Below, piece after piece: positions 1-7,365 of a stretch of 17,500 nt of DNA. The stretch lies in contig JAWQFJ010020636.1 of assembly GCA_034096865.1 (NCBI GenBank), positions 77,501-95,000 of the forward strand, written 5' to 3'. How positions within the stretch are numbered: the stretch's first letter is position 1; each line of letters begins with the position of its first letter. Source of the DNA: Theodoxus fluviatilis (lineage: Eukaryota > Mollusca > Gastropoda > Cycloneritida > Neritidae). Below the pieces are notes generated by a model. The model searched no databases. It was not told where the DNA came from and worked only from the letters and a program-made list of their open reading frames with translations. A program made the translations under genes and the position numbers.

Positions 1-10
1 GACCTAGGGG

Positions 11-12
<2 letters not shown>

Positions 13-52
<40 letters not shown>

Positions 53-103
53 GAGAGACAGAGAGAGAGAGACAGAGAGAGAGAGACAGAGAGAGAGAGA
101 GAG
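13..103. repeat. (GA)n microsatellite with nested 14-bp period
   Basis: Nearly pure GA dinucleotide tract. It is interrupted by GACA at 43, 57, 71 and 85, exactly 14 bases apart, so a 14-bp unit (GACA plus five GA) is repeated four times inside the microsatellite. The plus strand is pure purine except at these C positions, so the complement is a polypyrimidine tract able to form triplex DNA. No gene overlaps it. Confidence 0.97.
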
Positions 104-276
104 CAAGGAAGTTGACTTGAACACAGATCATTCGCCACGGCCTCTGTAGTTAGGGCATTCACGACTGTGGACGACTGATCGGCCACCCAGCGGAAGTAAG
201 TATGCAGAGGTTGGACTGTGCCGGCCCATTAATGGTATCGTATATATCTCCCGCAAGCAGGCCCCTGAGCCTTCAG

Positions 277-763
277 TCCAATTAGAGGCCGGGTCGGGGT
301 GGAGGTGCGACCAGACCCCGTCCTCGGGGATGCGGGTTCGATCCCTGGGTGTCTCCGAGCGCGATAATGACACCCAAGGTGAGGGCGTGCGGCGAGGAAG
401 GACGTGCGGTAAGCCTGCGTTGAGGGACGACTTGGCAGACCCAATTTGCAGCCGAGTCCATTTCCAAGGCAAGTGATCGCGCTACAGGAGTAGGGCGGGC
501 GACTTCCATCCTGGCGCTGTAGTCGTGTAGGTGTTTGCCTGCAGCTGCTCTTACCAGCTGTCACATCCATGTCCTTGATTGAAAAAGGAGTTTTTGAGAC
601 TCAATTCGTGGGGAATTTAATAGGTCACATATAGGAAGTTTCTTTCACACTGCTTCTACTCACTACAGTCATGACAGTGTTACTGTTATTTACTGCTGTG
701 CCAATTGTCAACTTACAGAGAAATAAGTTTGTGAATCAACTTCCTGTCACAGAATTCCAATTA
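277..763 (+). mobile_element. Candidate tRNA-derived SINE with flanking 8-bp direct repeats
   Basis: The element would run from 285 to about 755. The octamer TCCAATTA at 277-284 ends at the base before tRNA position 1 of the tRNA-like head and recurs at 756-763, as expected of a target-site duplication. The body after the head (about 357-755) has no open frame that I recognise. SINEs are non-autonomous retroposons transcribed by RNA polymerase III from A and B boxes in a tRNA-like head and moved by a partner LINE. The weak points are that the second octamer is followed, not preceded, by an A-run (764-769), that no tail repeat is seen, and that the body cannot be assigned to a family from sequence alone. 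The 3' boundary could instead lie near 560. Confidence 0.4.
285..356 (+). other. Degenerate tRNA-like cloverleaf (SINE head or tRNA pseudogene)
   Basis: The B box is near-canonical: GGTTCGATCC at 335-344. An A-box-like sequence lies at 292-302 (8 of 11 consensus positions). The gap between them is about 31-32 bases, normal for a tRNA. The sequence folds as a cloverleaf: acceptor 285-291 with 349-355 (5 of 7 pairs, one a G-U), D stem 294-296 with 308-310 (extendable to 5 pairs, 292-296/308-312), an anticodon-like stem 316-320/325-329, and T stem 332-336/344-348 (4 of 5). T at position 8 and U33 are missing and two acceptor pairs are broken, so it is not a functional tRNA. It most likely supplies an internal RNA polymerase III promoter. 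Confidence 0.62.
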
Positions 764-1319
764 AAAAAACATTAGCGGTGAAAAATAGGGTAAAGCCGCG
801 TAGAAAATAAACATAACAGAAAGCTTAGGAGACGGTGCAAAAAGTTTCCAGGAATCTTTCGACCATTCGCGCTGCCGAACATGAATAGCACGATATGATA
901 AAATTAGTATGTTGATAACCTTTTTGTACTTTTTGCGAAAGCTTCTCGAACTGACACAAAAATCAAACTTTGCAGAATAATTCAGTTTCAGAAAGTTCAT
1001 CAACTTTCGTTGTCGTACGAAACTGGACGGAAACAAGACAACCGAGCAGCTTCCACTTCTGTCTTTGGTTCGACCTTCTCTTGCCAAATCCAGGGAAAAC
1101 CCATAACAACGACAACGACCGATAAAAACAGCATCTCTCGAAGAGAAAGAAAGAGGTTAAGTCCAGCTCAGCTGAAAACATCTAATGGACCAAAAAGCTC
1201 GGCATGCGTCTTGCTGCGCTCAGCCGATGCATCTGGCTCGAAGAACAAGAGGGCTCATCTGCCTGCATTCTTTACGTTTCCACATCTCCTCGTCTCACCC
1301 ACGAACTTCGGCTTTATGG
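560..1319. other. Unassigned intergenic or intronic sequence
   Basis: Mixed-composition, stop-rich DNA, apart from its overlap with the proposed SINE body up to about 755. I see no recognisable protein, RNA gene or repeat. One plus-strand frame stays open from about 1010 to 1621, but it begins at a TTG, and its second half is open because the purine tract below lacks T. I do not regard it as a gene. Confidence 0.6.
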
Positions 1320-1526
1320 TCCAGAAGGGGGATGGAGAGGTATGGAAAGACGGGGAGGAGGGAAACGAATCAGTACAAAGGATGGAGGAGAAGATGAGGG
1401 GTAAGAAGAGAGAAGATCGGAGAGGACACGATAAGGACGGGGAAGAGAGGATAGGGGACAATGAGACGGAGAATGAGAGTGGAGGGGAGAAGGGAAGGAG
1501 AGTGGCGGGGAGAGAGGGGCAGGGGT
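1320..1526. repeat. Purine-rich (GA-rich) low-complexity tract
   Basis: About 200 bases strongly biased to G and A on the plus strand, with many GGA, GAA and GAGG words but no fixed unit. Because TAA, TAG and TGA all need a T, such DNA is open in all plus-strand frames and encodes spurious Lys/Glu/Gly/Arg-rich peptide. It may adopt triplex structure. Confidence 0.85.
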
Positions 1527-1539
1527 TATGTGTGAAACA

Positions 1540-1900
1540 GGCGCACTCCCACAGCTGCCAGAAACAGTGCCACGGACCTGGGGACCCGGATGACCAGGGC
1601 CAGAAGGGGCCGAGCCCTTAATGCCTGGCCATGGCGCTGATCTGGCCCCTAATGGGACCGCAGCGCAGAGAGGGGCTCGGGATGGGCCTGTCAGGATTCC
1701 ACCCCATCAGGGAGTCTGTGCGAGGTGTAAGTTGGTTTGTAACCGCATTAGCCAGGCCGACGGCAGCCCTGCTTCGACGGCGTCCCGTTAGCCCTCGTTA
1801 CAGAAGCGCCCCTTCTGTACCGCCATCGACAACTCCCTCTCCCCGCCTGCTTGCCTCGACTGTGCACCGTGCGCGTCTCTCAAGACGCCATTAGAGATCG
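1540..1900. other. GC-rich unassigned segment with homeodomain-core words
   Basis: GC-rich stretch with no recognisable product. TTAATG at 1618-1623, CTAATG at 1649-1654 and CATTAG at 1746-1751 are homeodomain-type core words, the first two in GC-rich, partly similar surroundings. GTAAGT, a good 5' splice-site core, occurs near 1727. Each is short enough to arise by chance. The segment could be a regulatory element or an exon edge, but nothing here decides it. Confidence 0.25.
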
Positions 1901-1914
1901 GACAGTTTTTTCCG

Positions 1915-1967
1915 TCCTTTCCTCCCCCCTTCCCTTCCTCTCTTCCTTCCCTCTTCCTTTTTTCTTT
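1915..1967. repeat. 53-base uninterrupted polypyrimidine tract
   Basis: Every base from 1915 to 1967 is C or T on the plus strand, without a regular unit. It could be an intronic polypyrimidine tract or simply a low-complexity or triplex-prone stretch. Confidence 0.9.
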
Positions 1968-3034
1968 ACGAACCAGTTGCCTCCATTTTGATTAGGCACC
2001 GCTACGTCTCTCTAATCCAGTCAACAAACTGTGAAACCTTGTTTCGCGATCAAAAGAGCTGTTTTTGTTTCAGCTAATGGGTTAGGGATAGGTCTTGGGA
2101 AATGTCATTTGTGTGGACTAACGTGATTTCTCAGGCGGCGTTATCCAGGCGGCAAGAGGAAGAGGGAGGAGGAGAGCGGAGTGCCTTCCCATCCCGCTCT
2201 CCCACACTACTGACTCCTCGGCCAGGAGAGCGTCTCTAAAGAACGGGAACTCTCATGCGTTAAATACTCCATAAAATTATGCTGGTCCTTTGGGAAACTA
2301 CAGTATGAGGCGTCGACACCCAAGTGAAAATTGCTTCCTGTCATATTTCTTTCACGAACTGTTTTCAACAGAACTCATGTCTGAGAGTGCTTATATTCAG
2401 ACTTCAAAATAACTTCAGCACACACAAATACTTTAAACAGCCTCATTGTTGTACTTCAATGAAACTTCCTATCAAAGCATTTCACCACAACAGTGGTTGC
2501 AAAAAGAGACTGCCGGTAAGACCTGTACTTAACAATACGTATTTAACTGACTGAATTGATATAGAACACCATCCTGGTCAAGGGGCATCACCAGCACAAA
2601 CACTGGCGGCGCACTAGTGCCTGGTAAAAATCACTGTGTGGGGGTGCATGGCCCTCGCCATCAGCAGTTACAAATGTGTGACATTCCACCACAAAATGAG
2701 TAGAGTTTGACAGTTTGGGCGTTTTAGTATGTTAGCACCACCAAAAAGGCATTTAATTTCCTTGAAAATGTTATATAGCACATGACTATATGAACTTCTG
2801 TTAGGAAGTTGCAGGCAGTCATAGATGACAAACGATTAAAAATGCAATGTTTGGAAATAGAACGTTAAAGAATAAGGCGGTGTGTCCATAGTGACCATCT
2901 CTAAAAATGTTTTTACCTGTTTCAGAATCTTTCATTAATCTTCTGCTCTGATATATCCCAAAGAAAATGGCATGGCAAAGTAGAACTAGACGAAATCTCC
3001 CGAGATGTCAGGATTGCCAGGACATGTGATCGTG
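1968..3034. other. Unassigned sequence
   Basis: Stop-rich DNA with no recognised coding region, RNA gene or long repeat. The only local items are a 10-bp perfect palindrome, GCACTAGTGC, at 2611-2620 and an acceptor-like pyrimidine run ending in TTTCAG near 2925. Neither connects to a convincing exon. Confidence 0.6.
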
Positions 3035-3088
3035 TCAAGTTAGTGTCTGACGGCAGCGTGAGTATTCACACTGCGCGACCTCACTTGA
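3035..3088. other. 54-nt imperfect inverted repeat (hairpin)
   Basis: Outer stem: 3035-3047 pairs with 3077-3088, giving 12 pairs with one mismatch (3041/3082) and a bulged T at 3044. A small asymmetric internal loop follows. Inner stem: 3053-3061 pairs with 3066-3074 (8 of 9), closed by the tetraloop GTAT. The overall shape resembles a small RNA precursor or one end of a fold-back element. I match no known microRNA to it. The plus or minus transcript could fold. Confidence 0.7.
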
Positions 3089-3103
3089 TTTAAGGTTTCT
3101 GAT

Positions 3104-3118
3104 TGGTAACGCGGTTAT
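3104..3118. other. Small hairpin beside a TATAAAT word
   Basis: GTAAC at 3106-3110 pairs with GTTAT at 3114-3118 (one G-U), loop GCG. It overlaps TATAAAT at 3116-3122 and lies just downstream of ATTGG (inverted CCAAT) at 3102-3106. Together with CCAAT at 3206-3210 and ATTGG at 3244-3248 this resembles promoter elements, but no transcript start or gene follows that I can identify. Confidence 0.3.
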
Positions 3119-3176
3119 AAATGATTACCTCTTTTCGTTGCTTTAGACTCTGTTGCAATTGAGTAACGTTGACTCC

Positions 3177-3277
3177 TTCTCCGCCGTAGTAGCAATCTTA
3201 CCTGACCAATCAGGACGCACCTTCGCCCTAGTTCTTCGTCCTGATTGGTTAGATAAGACTGCTACCACGGCGAAGAC
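3177..3277. repeat. 101-nt hairpin: 41-bp inverted repeat arms, 19-nt loop
   Basis: The arms 3177-3217 and 3237-3277 match in 35 of 41 positions as an inverted repeat around a 19-base spacer. The 13 bases nearest the loop, including ACCAATCAGG, are perfect. Of the six differences, those at 3181, 3188, 3195 and 3201 become G-U pairs in a minus-strand RNA, leaving 39 of 41 paired. A plus-strand RNA keeps 36 of 41. The arms fade outward (about 6 of 9 in the next nine bases). It could be a fold-back or MITE-type transposon relic, a microRNA-like precursor on the minus strand, or paired CCAAT boxes. No target-site duplication was found. Confidence 0.85.
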
Positions 3278-3313
3278 GGCGTAAGCATCGGTCAGTTAAA
3301 ACGTGCCTTTAGA

Positions 3314-3327
3314 GTCCGAATTCGGAC
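3314..3327. other. 14-bp perfect palindrome
   Basis: GTCCGAATTCGGAC is perfectly self-complementary. It lies 36 bases beyond the 101-nt hairpin and contains AGTC/GACT words that echo GACTCT at 3146-3151, so it may belong to the outer edge of the same fold-back structure. It could also be a dimeric protein-binding site. Confidence 0.6.
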
Positions 3328-3639
3328 AAAACAAACTCATCAAACTCTTCAACAGAAGACACGGCCGACGTGACTTTCACTTCGATTATCGCGCAGCATC
3401 TCAAATTAGTCAAAACCAGCGAGCGTTAAACTCGACTCATTCCGTGGTAGAGGGTCTCGTTTGTCGTCATCACTGGCATCGAAGCTGTTACTGCCACATT
3501 TTATTTTTAGGGAACATTGTCCCCATCGTCGTTATCAAAACCATCATTATTGCCGACACCGCCTTTGTCGCCATATTCTTCCAGTAGTTTTGTCTTGGTT
3601 GATAATGCTGCAGACATGTAAACTCGTCCACATGCTAGT

Positions 3640-4010
3640 ACCGGTGATGTTGTTAGAAGTAGTGATTGGAGCAGTGAATGCAACGACTGTGGTGGCAATG
3701 GTGGTGTATTTGTGCTGGTGCACTGGGGAAAGGAGGCAGGCAGTTGCGTATGGTTGGTGGCAGGGGAGTGATGGTGGTGAAGTGCCCGCGTGGTGATGGC
3801 AACGTAGCCTTGGTGATGGGTAGCGGCGATGATGTGATGGCTTGGGTGGTGGCAGCGATGTCGTGGTAGTGATGGTGATGTGGTATCGGTGATGTGTGTG
3901 GCCCTATTCCGGATGGGGGTTGTAAAGGTGGTGTCCGTAGTGGTGATGTGCATGGTGGTGATGACAGTGGTGGCGGCGGTCATAGTGGTGGAATCGACGG
4001 TAGTAATAAT
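3640..4010. repeat. Degenerate GTG/GAT trinucleotide array
   Basis: Diverged array of GTG, GGT, GAT and ATG triplets on the plus strand with scattered interruptions. The minus strand reads open for 198 codons (4103 to 3507) as His/Thr/Ser/Pro-rich peptide. This is what (CAC/CAT)n gives in any frame, so I treat the frame as an artefact. There is no domain, signal peptide or conserved motif in it. Confidence 0.75.
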
Positions 4011-4060
4011 GTTGTCGGCAGAGTTCCTTATCATATGAGGTCTACGAGACAACAAAAAAA

Positions 4061-4069
4061 CAGGTAAGT
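4061..4069 (+). promoter_or_regulatory. Consensus-perfect 5' splice-site sequence
   Basis: CAG then GTAAGT matches the metazoan donor consensus at every position. The 18 codons before it are open in one plus-strand frame, bounded by stops near 4003-4010. It could be the end of a short non-coding or coding exon, or chance: about 0.1 such 9-mers are expected in a window of this size. No partner acceptor is established. Confidence 0.25.
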
Positions 4070-6084
4070 GTCTTGTGTCCAGTTGTAATGACTTCGAACT
4101 CATCGATATTATAGAAACAATATTATCACAGCCATGCTTGTGATGATAGTGCTCCTCTGAGTCATAAGACGCTAGTTTTATTGGATCTCATTGGATAAGA
4201 GACTCTGCCGACACGTTGAATAGAACGCTAGCGAGGACATACACAAAAAGCCAACGACGTTTTGTTCTGACCAATCGTAAAGTGATAGGTTTCATTCCTC
4301 TATGGTTTTTTTCCTAACAAGCCTGGTTCTTCCGAAAACAAGACACTTGAGTGCTTTATGAGTCTGAAAGGAAACAGTGAAGACCACAAACAAAGAGATT
4401 TCGTGAAGCAAAAAGCAAAGGATGAGGGTCTCTATACCTGATATAGTTCGTCGAAGACTCTCAGTTGTCAAGCCGTGAAGTTTACGTGCAGTCACAGCGC
4501 TTCCCAACCCGCTGGGAAAGACTGCGTAAATCAAGATCAAAAGAGCAGTTCTGGCACATATCAGCGAGGGGAGGAGATCCGCGTTTTCAGTGCAGAGTAA
4601 AAATACTCCAGGGCCACAAAGACTGCACCAAGAGATCATAAAGGTCTTCCCCAAGTCGTCGGCTTCCGACTGAGGGAGGCCGTCAGGGGCGAAATGGGCC
4701 GTGGATGTTCCTTCGCGCAGACCTGCTTCACGTCTTGACGAAAGGGCTCATGGGTTGCCTTGCCACCGAGCCATGACGGAGGAAAGTTAGTTTCATGCGT
4801 CGGAACATGACGTCGTGCTCGAAGCTCGCTGTAGGCCGACGCTTTCCGTGTGTACACGTGCACTTCCTGCGTTTTTTCTGTGCTACGTGCAGTGAGCGTT
4901 CAGCGCTCGTACCTTGTAAAGTTTTCTGCCGTGATGTGAGTAAAGTGTGCATGTCAAGACTACGAGATGTGCAAGAGTTGATAAGCGTGTGGTTTGAATT
5001 CTGAATGATACTGCCGTTAATAAGCGAAGTTTTTTGTGAGTGTGGATGCCAGCTGATTCGATCGACAGTGCGTAGCTCTTGCTAGATCCAAAATGTTTGT
5101 AAGCATATATACATTATATAAAACAACAGTAGCAATGGTGCTTCCGTTAGACGACTCCTGTATTTAGGTCGATCACTCTTGGAACATCATTCGATCTCCA
5201 AAGTATATTTTTGGAATACATTAGATGTTTCCTTTTTACTAATATAAAGCAGTTACGCATCATCTCGCCGTCTACCCCAGCACGACCGGACTTGCACGTA
5301 GAATCTGTACACATGAAGTGAGACTGCAGCGTGATACAGAAGTGTTCCCTAACGCAGTAATCACAACATGTCGCACCTCCATTGACAATGCACTCACGTC
5401 CACACGTTTTGGCAAGCTGCCCCCCTCCTACGTGAGTTCATTACCGGGATTTGGGCCTAGATCCATCCGTCTGCTCGCCCCTGGCTGAACCGTTTTTGTT
5501 AGGATTCGCCGTCTTCTCCGAAAGTCTCTAACGAGAAGATTCGCCCCCCAGCAAGCGACAGACCCCGAGGTTCCGGCAGATCCTGTGTCTGGCTTTGCGT
5601 CTGAGTCTGAGACAACCACCTCGCATGCACTCAAGACGTGTCTTCTTGGTATTTGGCGTTTCCTTCTTCAGGCACGGGTGTCCTGTAGCAGCTACCCTGG
5701 CAGAGGGACAAATCAATTTCTAAACGAGAGAAGCGTTTTCTGTGCAATTCATTTGCTTTTTTTGTACTCTTTTTTACCGTTTGAGATTTCGATTCGACGA
5801 TGCCTTTCTGGGCGACGCAACAGCACATACAGGATGTGACGATTGTTTCTTCCTCTTGAAAAAAAGTACTCGGAAAATTATATTTTGTGAACGCCCACAA
5901 GTTTTATGGACATGAATCATTTGGTAACCAAGTGGAGTGCTTGAGCTTCCCAGTGGTCTTGTCAACATAGAGTTGTGTGTAGCTTTGTTTTCTTTCCCCT
6001 GGGATGGTCTGTTTCTGTTTTGCTGCGCAGTTGTCTGGCAAATCTACTCTACAATGACGAAGGTGTCTGCATTTCGTTCGCTCT
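4070..6084. other. Unassigned sequence
   Basis: About 2 kb without recognisable genes. The minus strand has an ATG-initiated frame of 120 codons (4654 to 4292) with two hydrophobic stretches. It shows no family motif, and several frames of this length are expected by chance in 17.5 kb of near-even composition, so I do not call it. A short inverted repeat ATCACA/TGTGAT occurs near 4126-4146. Confidence 0.55.
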
Positions 6085-6174
6085 TGTGTGTGTGTGTGTG
6101 CACGCGCATGCGTGTACGTGTGCAAGCGTGTGTGCGTGTGTGTGCGTGTGTGTGTGTGTGTCTGTATGTGTGCG
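6085..6174. repeat. Imperfect (TG)n microsatellite with CG steps
   Basis: TG repeat interrupted by ACGCGCATGCGTGTACGTG-type alternating purine-pyrimidine sequence around 6101-6120 and by TGCG steps. Alternating purine-pyrimidine DNA of this kind favours the Z form. It is the first block of a 490-bp compound microsatellite. Confidence 0.92.
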
Positions 6175-6278
6175 TTTCCTTCTGCGTGGCCGCTATATCT
6201 TTTCCTTTATTGTTTGACCCCGTACAAGTTTGTCTTTCCGTTTCTTTATCTTCGTTTCCTTCGACATTTTTTTATATG

Positions 6279-6330
6279 TCAGTCAATTAGACAATCAGTC
6301 CGTCAGTCAGTCAGTGAGAAAGTCAGCCAG
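6279..6330. repeat. Imperfect (CAGT)n tetranucleotide repeat
   Basis: CAGT/TCAG units with drift: an initial CAGTCAATTAGACAATCAGT, then clean TCAG units at about 6303-6315, then degraded AGTCAGCCAG. This is an old, decaying tetranucleotide tract beside the CT tract. Confidence 0.75.
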
Positions 6331-6336
6331 CCCCCC

Positions 6337-6339
<3 letters not shown>

Positions 6340-6393
<54 letters not shown>

Positions 6394-6402
6394 CTCTCTC
6401 TC
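6340..6402. repeat. (CT)n microsatellite
   Basis: About 25 CT units, perfect up to 6389, then one GTGT interruption and a few more CT units before the CCTA array. Pure pyrimidine on the plus strand apart from the interruption. Confidence 0.97.
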
Positions 6403-6454
6403 CCTACCTACCTACCTACCTACCTACCTACCTACCTACCTACCTACCTACCTA
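6403..6454. repeat. (CCTA)13 tetranucleotide microsatellite
   Basis: Thirteen perfect CCTA units, reading Leu-Pro-Thr-Tyr in every frame, which creates spurious long open frames across this block. Perfect arrays of this length are usually length-polymorphic. Confidence 0.97.
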
Positions 6455-6524
6455 TGTTTCTATATCTCTCTCTATATATCTATTTCTATATCTCTCTATT
6501 TCTTTATCTCTCTCCCTCTCTCTC

Positions 6525-6575
<51 letters not shown>
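6455..6575. repeat. TATC/TTTC-rich tract passing into (CT)n
   Basis: 6455-6506 is an irregular mix of TCTATATC, TTTC and CTCT words. From 6507 to 6575 it is almost pure CT with one CCCT interruption near 6534-6538. This closes the compound microsatellite. Apart from the A bases of the TATC section it is a polypyrimidine strand. Confidence 0.93.
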
Positions 6576-6577
<2 letters not shown>

Positions 6578-7244
6578 CTATCCTAATACTCCAGGAGGGA
6601 CAGAGTGTTGCATCCTCTGCCAGTCTAACGATTCTCCCTCGCCTCAGGCTGCCGCTGTCACCCCCGGCCCCGGTTCGGCGTCCCCCCTCATTAGCCACAA
6701 GTGGGGGGTAAGGGGAAGAGAGGGGGAAGGATGGAAAGAAAGAAACGGACGAAGCCTCCGACGAAGGAGGAACCCTGAAAGTGACGACAAACAGAAATCC
6801 GCCGCAAAACCTCTTAGTCCATCCGAACGGGCGCCCAAAGAAATTAATTGTGGAGTGGTTTTTCGTTTTATTAATTCTCACTCGAGTGTTCCACTTTGAT
6901 TGGAATCTACCTCGCCAATAGTTTCCGTTGCACAAGTGGTCGCCCAAAAAGTATTGTGGAAGCACGCAGATTGTCTGCTAAATCGACCGATGTTGCAGCG
7001 ATTTTGTTTGCTTTTTGGCCGAAGGGTTTGTCCCTGTCGGAAACTTTGATTTGGAACCTCCTCCAGCAGACGAGAGAGAAGACGATGTCAGATGTGAATC
7101 GTTTCCATCTGAACCCTCTCGGCAGCCATGCTGAATTCTCGTCCCTCCTCGGAAAGTCACGCGTTTTTTCCTCACTGTGATTCAGGTGCTTCTCGAGATG
7201 ACGTTAACAAGATTTCAGAACATCCTGCAACTGTGTCTCATATA

Positions 7245-7247
<3 letters not shown>
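6576..7247. other. Unassigned sequence between microsatellites
   Basis: No recognised gene. 6700-6780 is purine-rich. AATTAATTG at 6840-6850 and ATTAATT near 6870 are AT-rich homeodomain-type words about 30 bases apart. They are too short to support a regulatory call. Confidence 0.5.
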
Positions 7248-7298
<51 letters not shown>

Positions 7299-7316
7299 AC
7301 ACACACTCACACACAT
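7248..7316. repeat. (CA)n microsatellite
   Basis: About 34 CA units with single interruptions (CATACA near 7293, CTCA near 7306). Ends abruptly at TATTCTTG. Confidence 0.97.
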
Positions 7317-7341
7317 ATTCTTGTGAGAGAAAAAAACCATA

Positions 7342-7365
7342 TTAGAAATTAGAACTAAATTCTAA
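7342..7365. other. 24-bp near-perfect palindrome
   Basis: TTAGAAATTAG, two bases, CTAAATTCTAA: 11-base arms with a single mismatched pair and a 2-base centre. It lies 25 bases past the CA repeat in AT-rich sequence. It could extrude as a cruciform, bind a dimeric factor, or be a chance AT-rich dyad. Confidence 0.6.

Noticed and set aside
1010..1621. Longest plus-strand open frame, 203 codons, Lys/Glu-rich in its second half
   Set aside because: It begins at TTG, has no recognisable domain, and the second half is open because the purine tract contains almost no T and so cannot form stops.
4120..4148. TATCACAGCCA, matching the start of the miR-2/miR-13 family
   Set aside because: An 11-base match to some known microRNA is expected by chance in a window this size. 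The upstream arm pairs poorly across a loop of about 33 bases, and the mature-like segment instead forms its own small hairpin.
4292..4654. 120-codon minus-strand frame with two hydrophobic segments, possible membrane receptor fragment
   Set aside because: No DRY-, NPxxY- or other family motif, and several frames of this length are expected by chance.
6088..6711. 207-codon open frame rich in Cys-Val, Ser-Leu and Leu-Pro-Thr-Tyr
   Set aside because: It is a direct translation of the TG, CT and CCTA microsatellites.
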